This document shows, in pieces, positions 18,379 to 27,151 of a stretch of DNA of 64,000 bases. The notes under the pieces were generated by a model. The model worked only from the letters and a program-made list of their open reading frames with translations, made no database searches and was not told the origin of the DNA. The stretch comes from JADFUS01 sp964600025 (GTDB lineage: Bacteria > Bacteroidota > Bacteroidia > Bacteroidales > Rikenellaceae). Position 1 is the first letter of the stretch, and every line of letters starts with the position of its first letter. Position numbers and translations under genes: made by a program. The stretch is from positions 62,001 to 126,000 of the forward strand of contig CAZRHJ010000001.1 of the NCBI GenBank assembly GCA_964600025.1, given 5' to 3'.

Positions 18379-20577
18379 TTATTTGATCACATCCTCCAAC
18401 AACACCCAACTGTCGCTAGTAATATCATCACTATAATTGTCGATGCAAATACAGAGTTCACCGCTCTTTTTATCCAATCGAACAAAACCTCCTCTGAGCG
18501 TGTATCTGCTGAGATAGTTGCGTAGAACATCAAACTTTAGAGGCGAGAAAATATCTATATCCTCACTTTTTCCGCTTCTGCTGAATCCTCCTTTGGTCTC
18601 AATTATCCAGATTTCATTATTGACACTAATAACATAGTCAGGGTAAAATGATTTTTGTTTCCCAAAACTATCCTCGTATACAACCGATAGGTACTCTGAT
18701 CCCTTATCTCCATTTTTATATATCCACTGAACAGCACTAGAGGTTTCGCAATACTTCTCAAACTCACGTTCCGATGCAGAGCGAGGCTCGGCAGAAGATA
18801 GATAACCTTCATACACATTCTTCTCCATCAAACGCTGCGATTTAGACTTCCCATCATATGTAAACAGGAACTCCTGAGGTATGGAAAAATCTAAAGTAGT
18901 AACATTCTTAAATGGCGCAACAGTTTCTTTTAACTTCACTGCCATCGCCCCCTGTATATCGTGAGCCAACTTGCTGGCATTATTCAATACAAAGGCATAC
19001 ACATCTTTTGTTTCAAGAGCTAAAATCTTATTGCTATATTTAACACTTTTGTCAAACAGCCTACGCACAATAGTGTTCATCTGATTATACTCTAATCCGA
19101 TTTTAAAGCCAATCTCTGCAACTCTCCTATGATAATATCGTCCGTGCGTATGTGTATTGAGTTTTTCGGTTACGTTTATCCTATTTAAATCATTAATTTC
19201 ACTCTGTGTAAGAGTGTGCATCTCTCCCGAATAGGTTTGCTTAACAACATCCGATGAGAATATATACCCCTCTGTTTGCAGTCGTGTTTTATTCTCTACT
19301 AACTTCGAGCTGATTTTATATTCACTCTCAAAATACCCTCTAATTATTCTTAGCGAACCTGCGGCATCACGGGGAGCTGGAACACTTGTCTTTTGCTCAC
19401 TTTTAAGAGTTACAGATTTATACTCAGGTTTCAATCGTAGCGTTGCAGCACTTAACGCACCTTTCCCAAGGCTCTGTGTTACGCCCTCCGTAAATTTCTC
19501 ATCAAGGGTATATAGATAGCAACTATCCAATAGATCACTTTCATAATGTTTTGCTTCAACCATACGACGAATACGACCTATTGTTTGAATCTCAAAGGTC
19601 TCACTCATATTATCTCGCAACTTTACCAATATATGTGCACGAGGACAATCCCAACCAGTAGCAACAGCCTGCTTAATAATCACCGCTATTGGTGCAGCAT
19701 TCGGCTCTTCAATCTCCTCTAAGTTCTGCTTCTTGTTGCTCAACCAGACTGCTAATTGCCCATTCTCGTATGATATATGTTTTGATTCGAAATATTGCTC
19801 TACATTATCTTGCAACACCTCTGATTTATTCGGTATCTGAACAATTATAAGAGGATTTATATCACTACCACGTTTCGTAAATTCAGCATACAACTCACGC
19901 TGTTTACTCATCGCCTTATCTAACAGATACGAAACTTGATTCTCAACGCTTATATTCTGTTCAAAATCTTGGTTGATTATGAGCATCTTCTTGATTAGCC
20001 CCTCTGCTATAACGTCCTCTTCGGGTATCTCAATCAAAACTGCATCTGTAAATCCTTTGGGTGTTGCAGAGCATCGAATTATCTTTTCCGTTTTAAAGTA
20101 GGACAAAATATCGGCAGATTTTACCGTGTCATTTTGATGACTCTCATCCACAACTATATAAAATTGCAATCCGTTATCGTGAGCTTTATCGATAAACTCA
20201 ACGAAGTTCGTACGCTCACTATCTTTAAGAGCATTATTACCTTTCTTAGTTAGTTTTTCCCAATTTATAAAGCAGGCATCGTTCTCTTCAAAACCACTCG
20301 TCATAACATCGGAGAGCAGTTTTGTTTGACTTCCGTGAATATATCTATCCATTTTATCTTTACTCTGCTCTTCGAGATCGCCTTTGCCCGGAGTGAGCCA
20401 AATGAACACACTCTTTGAATTACCTTTACACCACTCATCCATAAAGTGAGTTAGTATAATGGTTTTACCAGAGCCCGTACAACTCTTCAATACTATATCT
20501 CGTTTTTCTGTCGCCATAGCATCTATCAGATTGCTGATAGCCTTTATTTGAAAATTTGCAAGTGTTATATTCTTCAT
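18379..20577 (-). CDS. res: Type III restriction enzyme Res subunit (helicase-nuclease)
   Basis: 732 residues. A superfamily 2 helicase core with Walker A SCTGSGKT (~32-39), DESH box in IVVDESHQ (~141) and the IQTIGRIRRM motif VI (~335) is followed by a C-terminal PD-(D/E)XK nuclease (FYPDYVISVNNEIWIIETKGG, in part; ~645-665). Type III Res proteins are often nearer 900-1,000 residues, so this is a compact version. It acts with the Mod subunit to cut DNA after ATP-driven movement from an unmethylated site. It is 4 bp after mod. Confidence 0.88.
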   Translation of the reverse strand: MKNITLANFQIKAISNLIDAMATEKRDIVLKSCTGSGKTIILTHFMDEWCKGNSKSVFIWLTPGKGDLEEQSKDKMDRYIHGSQTKLLSDVMTSGFEENDACFINWEKLTKKGNNALKDSERTNFVEFIDKAHDNGLQFYIVVDESHQNDTVKSADILSYFKTEKIIRCSATPKGFTDAVLIEIPEEDVIAEGLIKKMLIINQDFEQNISVENQVSYLLDKAMSKQRELYAEFTKRGSDINPLIIVQIPNKSEVLQDNVEQYFESKHISYENGQLAVWLSNKKQNLEEIEEPNAAPIAVIIKQAVATGWDCPRAHILVKLRDNMSETFEIQTIGRIRRMVEAKHYESDLLDSCYLYTLDEKFTEGVTQSLGKGALSAATLRLKPEYKSVTLKSEQKTSVPAPRDAAGSLRIIRGYFESEYKISSKLVENKTRLQTEGYIFSSDVVKQTYSGEMHTLTQSEINDLNRINVTEKLNTHTHGRYYHRRVAEIGFKIGLEYNQMNTIVRRLFDKSVKYSNKILALETKDVYAFVLNNASKLAHDIQGAMAVKLKETVAPFKNVTTLDFSIPQEFLFTYDGKSKSQRLMEKNVYEGYLSSAEPRSASEREFEKYCETSSAVQWIYKNGDKGSEYLSVVYEDSFGKQKSFYPDYVISVNNEIWIIETKGGFSRSGKSEDIDIFSPLKFDVLRNYLSRYTLRGGFVRLDKKSGELCICIDNYSDDITSDSWVLLEDVIK

Positions 20578-20581
20578 ATCG

Positions 20582-22210
20582 CTACGCCTCTAATTCTTTA
20601 TAATAATAGTCAGGAATAATATTTATTTTTATCCTGCGCTCTTTTAGCAATTGTTCTTGCTCTCCCGATGGAAGTACATCGTGTCCGAGATACACTTTTC
20701 TACATTTGCTGTGATTGTCAATATCTTGCATAAATTGCTCTAATTCTTCATCTGTAAGGATTATCGCAATCTTAACATTGCCATTAAAGTTTATTCCATT
20801 TTCTAACTCAACAAGTTCACGAGTGTGTTTAAGCAACTCATCTGCATACTCATAATACAGACGATCACTAATTGGCACAAAATCCACTTTGTAATATTTA
20901 AGAGAAGCCTTATAATCCTCGGTATCTATAACTCTTTTGATTCTTTCGTAGGTTACGTCTCTACAAATATTATTTTCGTTATTGGTAACAAGTATAAACT
21001 TTCTTTTTCCTTCGTCTAATTTGTTTAGATCCATAACGGCTTGTCCAGTCGTTCCGCTTCCTGCAAAAAAATCTAATATTGAAATATTATCAGAAAGATG
21101 TGATACGAGTTCCATAATGAGCTTTACAGGTTTTACAGTATCAAAGCCAACAGACCTCTCCATGATTTTATTTAATTCATCCTTTCCATTGAGTGCAGTT
21201 CCAACCATTTTTGCTGGTAAATGCGACCAAAAAGGAATAAACTTTCTTTTGTCTATTTCATCTTCAGGGTAAATAGCCTTCTTGACAATACCATCTACAA
21301 TTTGTATTTTACCTAATCTTTCTAATTCTTTGGCTGTATCAATTCCTATTTGCCATCTCTTACCATCCCTTGGATAATGTCCTAGTATAGGGAATTTCAT
21401 TGTGTCACGCTTGTATCTGCCTGAATCAGACTTTTCAATTATTTCAAATCGGCATTTTCCTAAATTCCCATCGTGAGGGTATTTTAAGTCAGAATTCAAT
21501 TCTTCCAAAATAAACTGCTCTCTCTTTGTCTTGTTTTTTGCAAAACAAAGTATAGATTCTGTTTTCTTTTGTAGTTGAAATTTAGCTTTGCCTGCATTTA
21601 TCGGCTGTGTTGTCGATTCCCAAGTTAATTGACCAATAAAATTATTTTCCCCTAAAATGTCATCGCAAATTATTCTAAGTGGAGCTAATTCAATGTCATT
21701 TATGGAAATAAATAACACTCCATCTATCGATAATAATTTCCTCGCAATTTGTAACCGCTTTGAGATAAAAGAGCACCATTTACTATGTTTAAAAGCATCT
21801 TTGGAATCAACAAAGGTGTCGTTATACATAAAATCTTTATCTCCCGTATTATATGGAGGGTCAATATATATAAGGTCAATTTTACCTTTATGTGTTTTTT
21901 GTAGCATATCTAATGCAGGCAGGTTATCTCCCTCAATTATAAAATTCATTTCACCACCATTATCAATATAAAGTTCCTCGACCTCATTAAGTATAGGGGT
22001 GTGAGTCTCCATAATTTCATCAATAGCCTCTTTGTGCTCCTCGAATACCAACCCATACTTCTTTCCCTTAACCTCTTTTTCTAGTTCACTTAAGTACACC
22101 AAAAGATTAGCCGAATTATCATCCTGCTCCGCCTTGGCTATATATGTTCGAATGGCTTTGATCTTACCAATCAAATCCTCTCTGCGCTTTTTCGATATAT
22201 TTGTACTCAT
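20582..22210 (-). CDS. mod: Type III restriction-modification N6-adenine methyltransferase Mod
   Basis: 542 residues. Motif IV DPPYNTG (117-123) precedes motif I DFFAGSGTTGQAVMDL (~380-395), the beta-class order used by Mod proteins. The ~250 residues between them form the target-recognition region. It methylates adenine in the recognition site and gives Res its specificity. It starts 1 nt after the stop of an XRE regulator gene and is followed by res. I see no simple-sequence tract in the coding region that would suggest phase variation. Confidence 0.92.
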   Translation of the reverse strand: MSTNISKKRREDLIGKIKAIRTYIAKAEQDDNSANLLVYLSELEKEVKGKKYGLVFEEHKEAIDEIMETHTPILNEVEELYIDNGGEMNFIIEGDNLPALDMLQKTHKGKIDLIYIDPPYNTGDKDFMYNDTFVDSKDAFKHSKWCSFISKRLQIARKLLSIDGVLFISINDIELAPLRIICDDILGENNFIGQLTWESTTQPINAGKAKFQLQKKTESILCFAKNKTKREQFILEELNSDLKYPHDGNLGKCRFEIIEKSDSGRYKRDTMKFPILGHYPRDGKRWQIGIDTAKELERLGKIQIVDGIVKKAIYPEDEIDKRKFIPFWSHLPAKMVGTALNGKDELNKIMERSVGFDTVKPVKLIMELVSHLSDNISILDFFAGSGTTGQAVMDLNKLDEGKRKFILVTNNENNICRDVTYERIKRVIDTEDYKASLKYYKVDFVPISDRLYYEYADELLKHTRELVELENGINFNGNVKIAIILTDEELEQFMQDIDNHSKCRKVYLGHDVLPSGEQEQLLKERRIKINIIPDYYYKELEA

Positions 22211-22211
22211 C

Positions 22212-22412
22212 CTATTTACTACTATTAATCAAATCCTTTCTATCAATGCCAAGGAGGTTGGCAATCTTAGTTAGTGTCACCAGATCGGGTTGAGAGACAT
22301 TGGTACACCACTTAGATACTGTCGATGCATCCTTGCCAAGCTTCTCAGCCAACCATTTACCTGTTTTCTTTTTCTCAACAAGTACTATTTTTAGTCTATT
22401 TATATCTTCCAT
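22212..22412 (-). CDS. XRE-family regulator of the type III restriction operon
   Basis: 66 residues from MEDINRLKIVL; a start 30 bp further up is possible but lies in the presumed leader. A single Cro/CI-type helix-turn-helix (GKWLAEKLGKDASTVSKWCT) fills the protein. It resembles in size and role the C-proteins that delay restriction after entry of a restriction-modification system into a new host. A very similar protein (NRLKxVL..K..T.KWLAE, ending GxDRKDLINSSK) precedes the type I system at 49,529-49,729. Confidence 0.85.
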   Translation of the reverse strand: MEDINRLKIVLVEKKKTGKWLAEKLGKDASTVSKWCTNVSQPDLVTLTKIANLLGIDRKDLINSSK

Positions 22413-22467
22413 TTTTCTTTCAGATAATTGATTCTCAAACAAAGGTATTGAAAATTCTTTACGTGAC

Positions 22468-22475
22468 CAAATGTA
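22468..22475 (-). promoter_or_regulatory. -7 box of the XRE-mod-res operon
   Basis: TACATTTG on the minus strand fits TAnnTTTG and lies ~56 bp upstream of the XRE start, in the only gap between the relaxase gene and this operon. A start site near 22,461 would give a ~50-nt leader. Confidence 0.55.
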
Positions 22476-22491
22476 TTACAGCAATATTATT

Positions 22492-23730
22492 TTACATTCT
22501 TCTGCCTCGTTTTTTCTTTTGTTGCATGCGGTGTCGAAATTGGGCTTCTTCAGGGTCGTCGGCTGTGTCGGCTGGTAGGTTGAATAGACCAGTGCTACCG
22601 CTGACGAGTGAGCTATCTTGTTGTGAATGTTGCTCATATTGAGGGTGTTGTTGTATGAATTGTTGTAAGGTTTCGGTTGTTAGGGTGCGTGGGGCGTTTA
22701 GTTGTTCTTCTATAGCGTTTGCGGAGTAGGATTTACCGAGGCGTGAGCCGTTTAGGGTTGCACCTGTGGTGTGGTCGATGTAGGTTATTTCGTATAATCG
22801 TCCCTCTGCGTTCTCCCTGAATACTACGCCAACTCCGTTTGCGAATAGATTGCGTTGCAACTCCTCCTTGGTGCGAGATTTTGCAATAGCAGTGTCGATG
22901 TGTTGTCTTAATGGCGATAGCATTTTGCCCTGTTCCATTGCTGTTTTTGAGGTGATGTATTTTTGTTCTAGGGCTTTTACTCCTGCGAAATTGCCTAAGT
23001 CGCTTGCTGGAAATGGGTTGCCAATTTTCTTGTCGCTGTTGTCTGTGGCGGAGTAGACTATGCCATTATAAGGAGTACCGTAGCGTGTGCCTTTGACCTC
23101 TTCTGCTGCTATGTTGAACTTTGAGAGTACTGCTTTGTACTCGGTGAAGCTCATAAAATGGTAGTGGCTGTTTACTTGTCGAACTATGTTTTCGACTTGG
23201 GATTTTACATCTCCCTTGCTAATATCGACCATTTGAAGCTCTGATTTTTGGATTTTTGACTGCTTTTCTGCGGTGTGGAGTCCGTATTTATACTCTAAAT
23301 CTCTGGTGATTTGCTTGCTTCTTCGTCTCTCGAACTTGTCATTTACCTTGCGACCCTCGCCATCTACACGAGTTGAAACGATGTGGATGTGATGGCGAGA
23401 GATGTCCTCGTGTTTGAAAATTAGATAGGGTTGGTTGCCATATCCCATACGCTCGATGTACTCCTCGGCAATGGCTGCAAGCTCTGCATCTGATAAATTA
23501 TCATCGGGATGAGGGTTCAAAGAGACGTGAAAAGTTGGGTTTTCGGTGCGGTATCTTGGTGGCATAAAGGTCTCTAAGTCGCTCAGGACATCGGCAGTTT
23601 TAAACGCACCATCGGCAGGGCAGAAGATTAGATTTGTGCCTAAAACTTCCGCCTCGCCCTTTGTGACCTTGTTAATATTGTACGCTAATGCACTACCAAG
23701 TGATGCACTTGAGCTAATTTTTGCGACCAT
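22492..23730 (-). CDS. mobA: MobA relaxase of the mobilizable element
   Basis: 412 residues. The N-terminal relaxase domain has a candidate catalytic Tyr in LGSALAYNINK (~17), FHVSLNPHPDD, and the metal-binding ISRHHIHIVSTRVD (~115-128) with the H-x-H pattern of MOBP-type Bacteroidetes relaxases. The C-terminal tail ends in a basic run (MQQKKKRGRRM), also seen in the second relaxase at 61,415. It nicks at oriT and pilots the strand to the recipient. It overlaps mobB by 17 bp, which implies coupling. The element itself has no coupling protein, so it must borrow one. Confidence 0.92.
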   Translation of the reverse strand: MVAKISSSASLGSALAYNINKVTKGEAEVLGTNLIFCPADGAFKTADVLSDLETFMPPRYRTENPTFHVSLNPHPDDNLSDAELAAIAEEYIERMGYGNQPYLIFKHEDISRHHIHIVSTRVDGEGRKVNDKFERRRSKQITRDLEYKYGLHTAEKQSKIQKSELQMVDISKGDVKSQVENIVRQVNSHYHFMSFTEYKAVLSKFNIAAEEVKGTRYGTPYNGIVYSATDNSDKKIGNPFPASDLGNFAGVKALEQKYITSKTAMEQGKMLSPLRQHIDTAIAKSRTKEELQRNLFANGVGVVFRENAEGRLYEITYIDHTTGATLNGSRLGKSYSANAIEEQLNAPRTLTTETLQQFIQQHPQYEQHSQQDSSLVSGSTGLFNLPADTADDPEEAQFRHRMQQKKKRGRRM

Positions 23731-24139
23731 ATTGGAGTTTGAATTTGTCGGTAAGATGGGTGATTTGAGTGCAGATATTGTATAAATTCATCGTCAAAGT
23801 TTCTAATAAACTGAGCTTTTCTCGTACCTCTGAGTTGCTATAACTACGCTTTAGAGCTACTACAACTTGATTATAATTGCGCCCAATGGCTCGGAATTGA
23901 TTGTGCAGTTCGCTCAACTTTTGGCAAAATTCCATAGCACTTTTATCGACTGTTACCACACGAAACTCCTTATCAAATACTCGTGCTTTGATAAATGAAG
24001 CCTTGCTTTTCTCGCCTGAGTTCTCGAACATAGTGAGGAAATCGGCTTGTTCTCTAGCGGTAAAATTGACCGTTATGCGATTTGTCGCAGGGTCTATCTT
24101 TGGTGGTCTGCCACCTGCTTTATTTTTGATTCTATTCAT
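23714..24139 (-). CDS. mobB: MobB/MobC-type relaxosome accessory protein
   Basis: 141 residues. A basic N-terminus KAGGRPPKIDPATNRITVNF introduces a ribbon-helix-helix-like DNA-binding half, and FRAIGRNYNQVVVALK is the Asn-Tyr-Asn-Gln motif typical of relaxosome accessory proteins. It matches the protein at 62,620-63,039 in order and motifs. Such proteins bind oriT and recruit the relaxase. It overlaps the relaxase gene downstream; upstream is a structured 55-nt element and DUF3408. Confidence 0.9.
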   Translation of the reverse strand: MNRIKNKAGGRPPKIDPATNRITVNFTAREQADFLTMFENSGEKSKASFIKARVFDKEFRVVTVDKSAMEFCQKLSELHNQFRAIGRNYNQVVVALKRSYSNSEVREKLSLLETLTMNLYNICTQITHLTDKFKLQYGRKN

Positions 24140-24167
24140 ACATTATTTCTATTAGATATACGACTTC

Positions 24168-24247
24168 GGAGTGTATCAACTCCTTTGAAAAAGGCAAGGA
24201 TTTCGAGCACCTCGAAATGTTTTCTGATGCAGAAAACACACCTTGCC
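24168..24247. other. Structured element upstream of mobB, candidate oriT (IME)
   Basis: A hairpin GGAGT/ACTCC (24,168-24,183) is followed by a predicted three-way junction: outer stem GGCAAGG/CCTTGCC (24,193-24,199 with 24,241-24,247), hairpin ATTTCGAG/CTCGAAAT (24,200-24,218), hairpin GTTTTCT/AGAAAAC (24,219-24,237). All stems are perfect. The ICE has the same plan, with different bases in the stems, upstream of its own mobB (63,142-63,228). It could be the transfer origin or a structured leader. Confidence 0.55.
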
Positions 24248-24269
24248 AATTAAACATTATATTAAAGTT

Positions 24270-24569
24270 TTAATCCTCCTCGACAATAATGTCGTCATTG
24301 GAATCTTCGATGCCTAAGAATTTTTTGAGATCGTTATAGCTACGCTCTCTTTCGCCCTCAATCATCTCTCTATGAAGGTCAAAATGCTCTCTAAGGATAG
24401 CATCTACAAGCGATACTGCCGTTACGTGGCTTTTCTTGAATAGGCGAGCTGTCTCCATTACGGCTTCTTTCATCTCTTGGCTTACATATAGCTGCGTGCG
24501 TGTTCGCATACACTTCTCTTTGCAATATCTATCTCTATATTGGTCGGCTGTTAGTTTTTTAGATCTCAT
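24270..24569 (-). CDS. DUF3408-like conjugative-element protein
   Basis: 99 residues. The central TQLYVSQEMKEAVMETARLF and SHVTAVSLVDAILREHFDLHREMI (in part) match the DUF3408 pattern of Bacteroidetes conjugative elements (a TraB-like family with a ribbon-helix-helix look). It probably binds DNA in mobilization or partitioning. It precedes mobB by 130 bp in the same direction. The C-terminus is acidic (DSNDDIIVEED). Confidence 0.65.
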   Translation of the reverse strand: MRSKKLTADQYRDRYCKEKCMRTRTQLYVSQEMKEAVMETARLFKKSHVTAVSLVDAILREHFDLHREMIEGERERSYNDLKKFLGIEDSNDDIIVEED

Positions 24570-24643
24570 ATAATTATGATTTTATTTGTGATTTTAATTA
24601 TTTATACATTTGCTATTACAAAACTTTCTACATAGGTTGTTGT

Positions 24644-24697
24644 ATATGTTGTTACGTGTGATTAAGCATATGTTGAAACATATCTTTTAACATATAC
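24644..24697. repeat. ATATGTTG/AACATAT motif cluster
   Basis: ATATGTTG (24,644), CATATGTTG (24,667) with AACATAT (24,677-24,683) forming a 7-bp inverted repeat, and AACATATAC (24,689). The cluster lies between the DnaC-like gene and DUF3408, so it is a candidate operator for the mobilization genes. Confidence 0.35.
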
Positions 24698-24715
24698 TTC
24701 AACACATTTTTCAGT

Positions 24716-25447
24716 CTATGTTCTACGACTCTTTCCCTTAAGTGTGATAAAGTTGAACATAGAGCGCATACGGTCTCCAATCATCTCGCCATAGTTATCC
24801 TCATTGATAAGTGTCTCAAAATTGAAATTTGTTGTGCCGTGAGTAATTATTGGTTTATCGGCTCTTGCAGATATAAGCTCTGCCATCGGGCAAGTCACAT
24901 TTCCAAAATCCATCACTTGTTTAGCCTCACGACCAATCTCGTCAATAGTTAAGTGGCATTTGGTAATATTAACTCCTGTACCATCAAAATTCTTCATTTT
25001 CTCAGCTATCTGTGTAGAGTGGATAAAAGTAGCAGACTGATATCTCTTGCCTGCCTCTGTCTTGTGGTAATTTCGTAAGTGATTTTGCATGTAAACGAAA
25101 CTCTCCATCAAAAGAGTCTTACCAACGCCAACATTCCCTTGTAGTAAAATCCCCTTATCTAGATTGCCTTCAAACCGATTATCGTAGATTAAGTAGAGCC
25201 ACAACTGCACAATTACAGGTTTATTTATCTCATCAAGTACAAATTTGGTTTTAAGCCCACGCCTATGCAGAACGTAATTGACACATTGGGTGAAAATTGT
25301 TATAAACTCGCCCCAACTTAACCAAATTCTAAATCTTGCTGTCAAATTTTGACACCTCGCACTATCTGCCTCTTTTTTCATCTCACCGATGATGCCCTTA
25401 ATCAAAGTCTCCCTTTGACGTATTAAATCCTCTTTTTGAATTTCCAT
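24716..25447 (-). CDS. DnaC-like helicase-loader ATPase
   Basis: 243 residues. AAA+ ATPase with Walker A GNVGVGKT (104-111), Walker B HLTIDEIGRE (~163-172) and a sensor-like THGTTNFN (~208). The ~95-residue N-terminal section is the partner-binding region expected of DnaC/IstB-type loaders. It overlaps the upstream initiator-like gene by 50 bp, so the two form one replication module that would load the host helicase at the element's origin. Confidence 0.82.
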   Translation of the reverse strand: MEIQKEDLIRQRETLIKGIIGEMKKEADSARCQNLTARFRIWLSWGEFITIFTQCVNYVLHRRGLKTKFVLDEINKPVIVQLWLYLIYDNRFEGNLDKGILLQGNVGVGKTLLMESFVYMQNHLRNYHKTEAGKRYQSATFIHSTQIAEKMKNFDGTGVNITKCHLTIDEIGREAKQVMDFGNVTCPMAELISARADKPIITHGTTNFNFETLINEDNYGEMIGDRMRSMFNFITLKGKSRRT

Positions 25448-25829
25448 TTTTGCTATAATAAGTTTTAGTTTCTGTTTTATGTTTATTACTATATAGGGGT
25501 GTCACTCCTTGACAGCTAACTTGACTACTAGGTGGTAACCTATCTCGACATCTAAGCCGATACCTTGTTTTCCGAGCATAGCCCTTACCTCCCTGCTCGT
25601 AGCTTATCAATCCTCTCTCTTGCAAATCAGCTTTTGCCTTTTTGAATGAGTTGAGCGAGACTCCAACTTTAGCTGAGAATTGTGCATCACTAATTACTAT
25701 CTCGCCCTGCCAAAAGTTGCGGTTGGCAAGAGTTAGCAGGTAGAAATATATCCGAGTCTGCACAGGTGTGAAGCTCTGCATCTCGTCCTCTCTCCAGAAA
25801 TGATTCTCGTAATCGAAATAATTCATCAA
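25398..25829 (-). CDS. Winged-helix replication initiator-like protein
   Basis: 143 residues. Residues ~15-95 look like a winged-helix DNA-binding domain (FTPVQTRIYFYLLTLANRNF, ISDAQFSAKVGVSLNSFKKA, LQERGLISYEQGGKG), the layout of DnaD/RepA-type initiators. The C-terminal third is polar and probably disordered. It is first in the leftward replication module; upstream is a 600-bp gap with iteron-like repeats, where an origin would be expected. Confidence 0.6.
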   Translation of the reverse strand: MMNYFDYENHFWREDEMQSFTPVQTRIYFYLLTLANRNFWQGEIVISDAQFSAKVGVSLNSFKKAKADLQERGLISYEQGGKGYARKTRYRLRCRDRLPPSSQVSCQGVTPLYSNKHKTETKTYYSKNGNSKRGFNTSKGDFD

Positions 25830-26453
25830 TATCTATCTATTTGTTATACCTAAGTGAACGCCTAGCGTGTTTTCTGGTGCAAATATATAGAGCTACTTTC
25901 GATAAAATACTATGTTTCAGAGGGGTAGGTATTTCTGTTCACCGTTCCTCTTTGATATGCCTAAAAATTGTTTTTCTGGGGTGTGGTCGGTGCTATATTC
26001 TGCACAGCGACCTTGGTGAAATAGTAAGAAAACGCACCCTAATTTTGTCGAAGCAAATAGGGGCGAAGCTACATAATGAGACACTGGGTACATAGTGAGA
26101 CACACTTTCAGCAAAAGCGATGTTTTGTAGTTTTTGCCCTCTATATTTGCGGAAGAAAACAGGAGCGATGGCTTAAAATGACGTAATATGACTTAGTTTG
26201 ACGTAAGCATTTGCAGGGGTCAGAAAGTCGTCATAATTTAGCTGTCGCAAAGGGCGAAAAATGGGATTTTTTTGGGGCAAAATGGGTGTACAACCATTTC
26301 ATTGTTTTTCAAATCTTTTCATTGTTTTTCACTTGGAGGAAAAGATGCATTAATTCCGAAAAGTTGACTTACCTTCGCACTACGCTAGCGGAAAGGTGGA
26401 GTAATTAACCACCACAAAAGTAGTAAAAATTGTATAACTTAAAAAGAAAAAAT
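25830..26453. other. Divergent control region and possible origin of the IME
   Basis: This 620-bp gap between the leftward replication module and the rightward HTH genes has no convincing gene. It holds two iteron-like copies of TACATARTGAGACAC (26,070-26,084 and 26,089-26,103, 19-bp period), the four-unit 10-bp repeat at 26,169-26,208, and a repeated TTTCATTGTTTTTCA (26,298-26,332). Confidence 0.5.
26169..26208. repeat. Four-unit 10-bp repeat (TGACKTA core), IME copy
   Basis: TGGCTTAAAA, TGACGTAATA, TGACTTAGTT, TGACGTAAGC follow without a gap, so every core is one helical turn apart on the same face. Equivalent arrays are at 47,791-47,830 and 63,365-63,404. It is probably an operator for a shared regulator. 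Confidence 0.7.
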
Positions 26454-26729
26454 ATGGGACTTACCATTGTTCAAGAGAACACATTTAAACAGATGATTGA
26501 AAAGGTAGCGGTGCTACGAGATAGATTTAACACCATCGCCAAACCAAAGGAGCGAGGCTTAGAGGATTGGCTGGATTCGCAGGAGGTGTGCCACTTGCTG
26601 CACATCTCAACTAGGAGTCTGCAAACGCTCCGCAGTAATGGGTCTATACCCTTTAGCCCAGTTGGTGGAAAATATTTCTACCACCGTGACAACGTAATGA
26701 AATTAGTAGGAACAAAAAACAACAAGTAA
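26454..26729 (+). CDS. Excisionase-type HTH protein 1
   Basis: 91 residues from MGLTIVQENTF. The C-terminal half is a helix-turn-helix-17 domain: DWLDSQEVCHLLHISTRSLQ, then TLRSNGSIPFSPVGGKYFYH. Such proteins accompany tyrosine recombinases in Bacteroidetes integrative elements and act as excisionases or regulators. The next gene, of the same type, starts 1 nt after its stop. Confidence 0.78.
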   Translation: MGLTIVQENTFKQMIEKVAVLRDRFNTIAKPKERGLEDWLDSQEVCHLLHISTRSLQTLRSNGSIPFSPVGGKYFYHRDNVMKLVGTKNNK

Positions 26730-26730
26730 A

Positions 26731-27027
26731 ATGAACGAAGTAATAACAAATAACGATGCAGGGGTCAAGGACTTTATGGCATCAGTAGAGACAATGATGA
26801 CAGAGATAGCACAAATGGCGGATAACCTCCGCCCCTCGCTATCAGGAACACGATTTTTAACCGATGTGCAGCTATCCAATCTGCTACACGTAAATCGTCG
26901 CACACTGCAAGAGTATCGCAACAATGGCTACCTGCCATACTACAAGATTTGTGGCAAAATAATCTACAAGGAGAGCGACATCGAGAAGATATTGCAAGAG
27001 AATTTGCGTGAGGCGTGGGGAGCGTAA
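26731..27027 (+). CDS. Excisionase-type HTH protein 2
   Basis: 98 residues. A helical N-terminus (FMASVETMMTEIAQMADNL) is followed by an HTH-17 domain (FLTDVQLSNLLHVNRRTLQE, YRNNGYLPYYKICGKIIYK). It forms a tandem pair with the preceding gene; the two share the domain but not the N-terminus. It probably binds DNA at the element ends or its own promoter. Confidence 0.78.
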   Translation: MNEVITNNDAGVKDFMASVETMMTEIAQMADNLRPSLSGTRFLTDVQLSNLLHVNRRTLQEYRNNGYLPYYKICGKIIYKESDIEKILQENLREAWGA

Positions 27028-27151
27028 AGTAAATCAATAAAATAGGCGGTTACTTGAAAAGGTGATTGCCTATTTTGTAATTATATCAGCAGAATAACAC
27101 AATGATAATCTATGCGTATAAGAAACTTTTCTTACCTTTACAATAAAAATT

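Noticed and set aside
17744..18409. Longer start for the first TIR gene (22 more codons)
   Set aside because: The extra part overlaps the end of res, is hydrophobic without TIR features, and the inner ATG begins right at the first TIR strand.
20582..22210. Phase-variable repeat tract in mod
   Set aside because: No simple-sequence repeat long enough for slippage was found in the gene or its leader.
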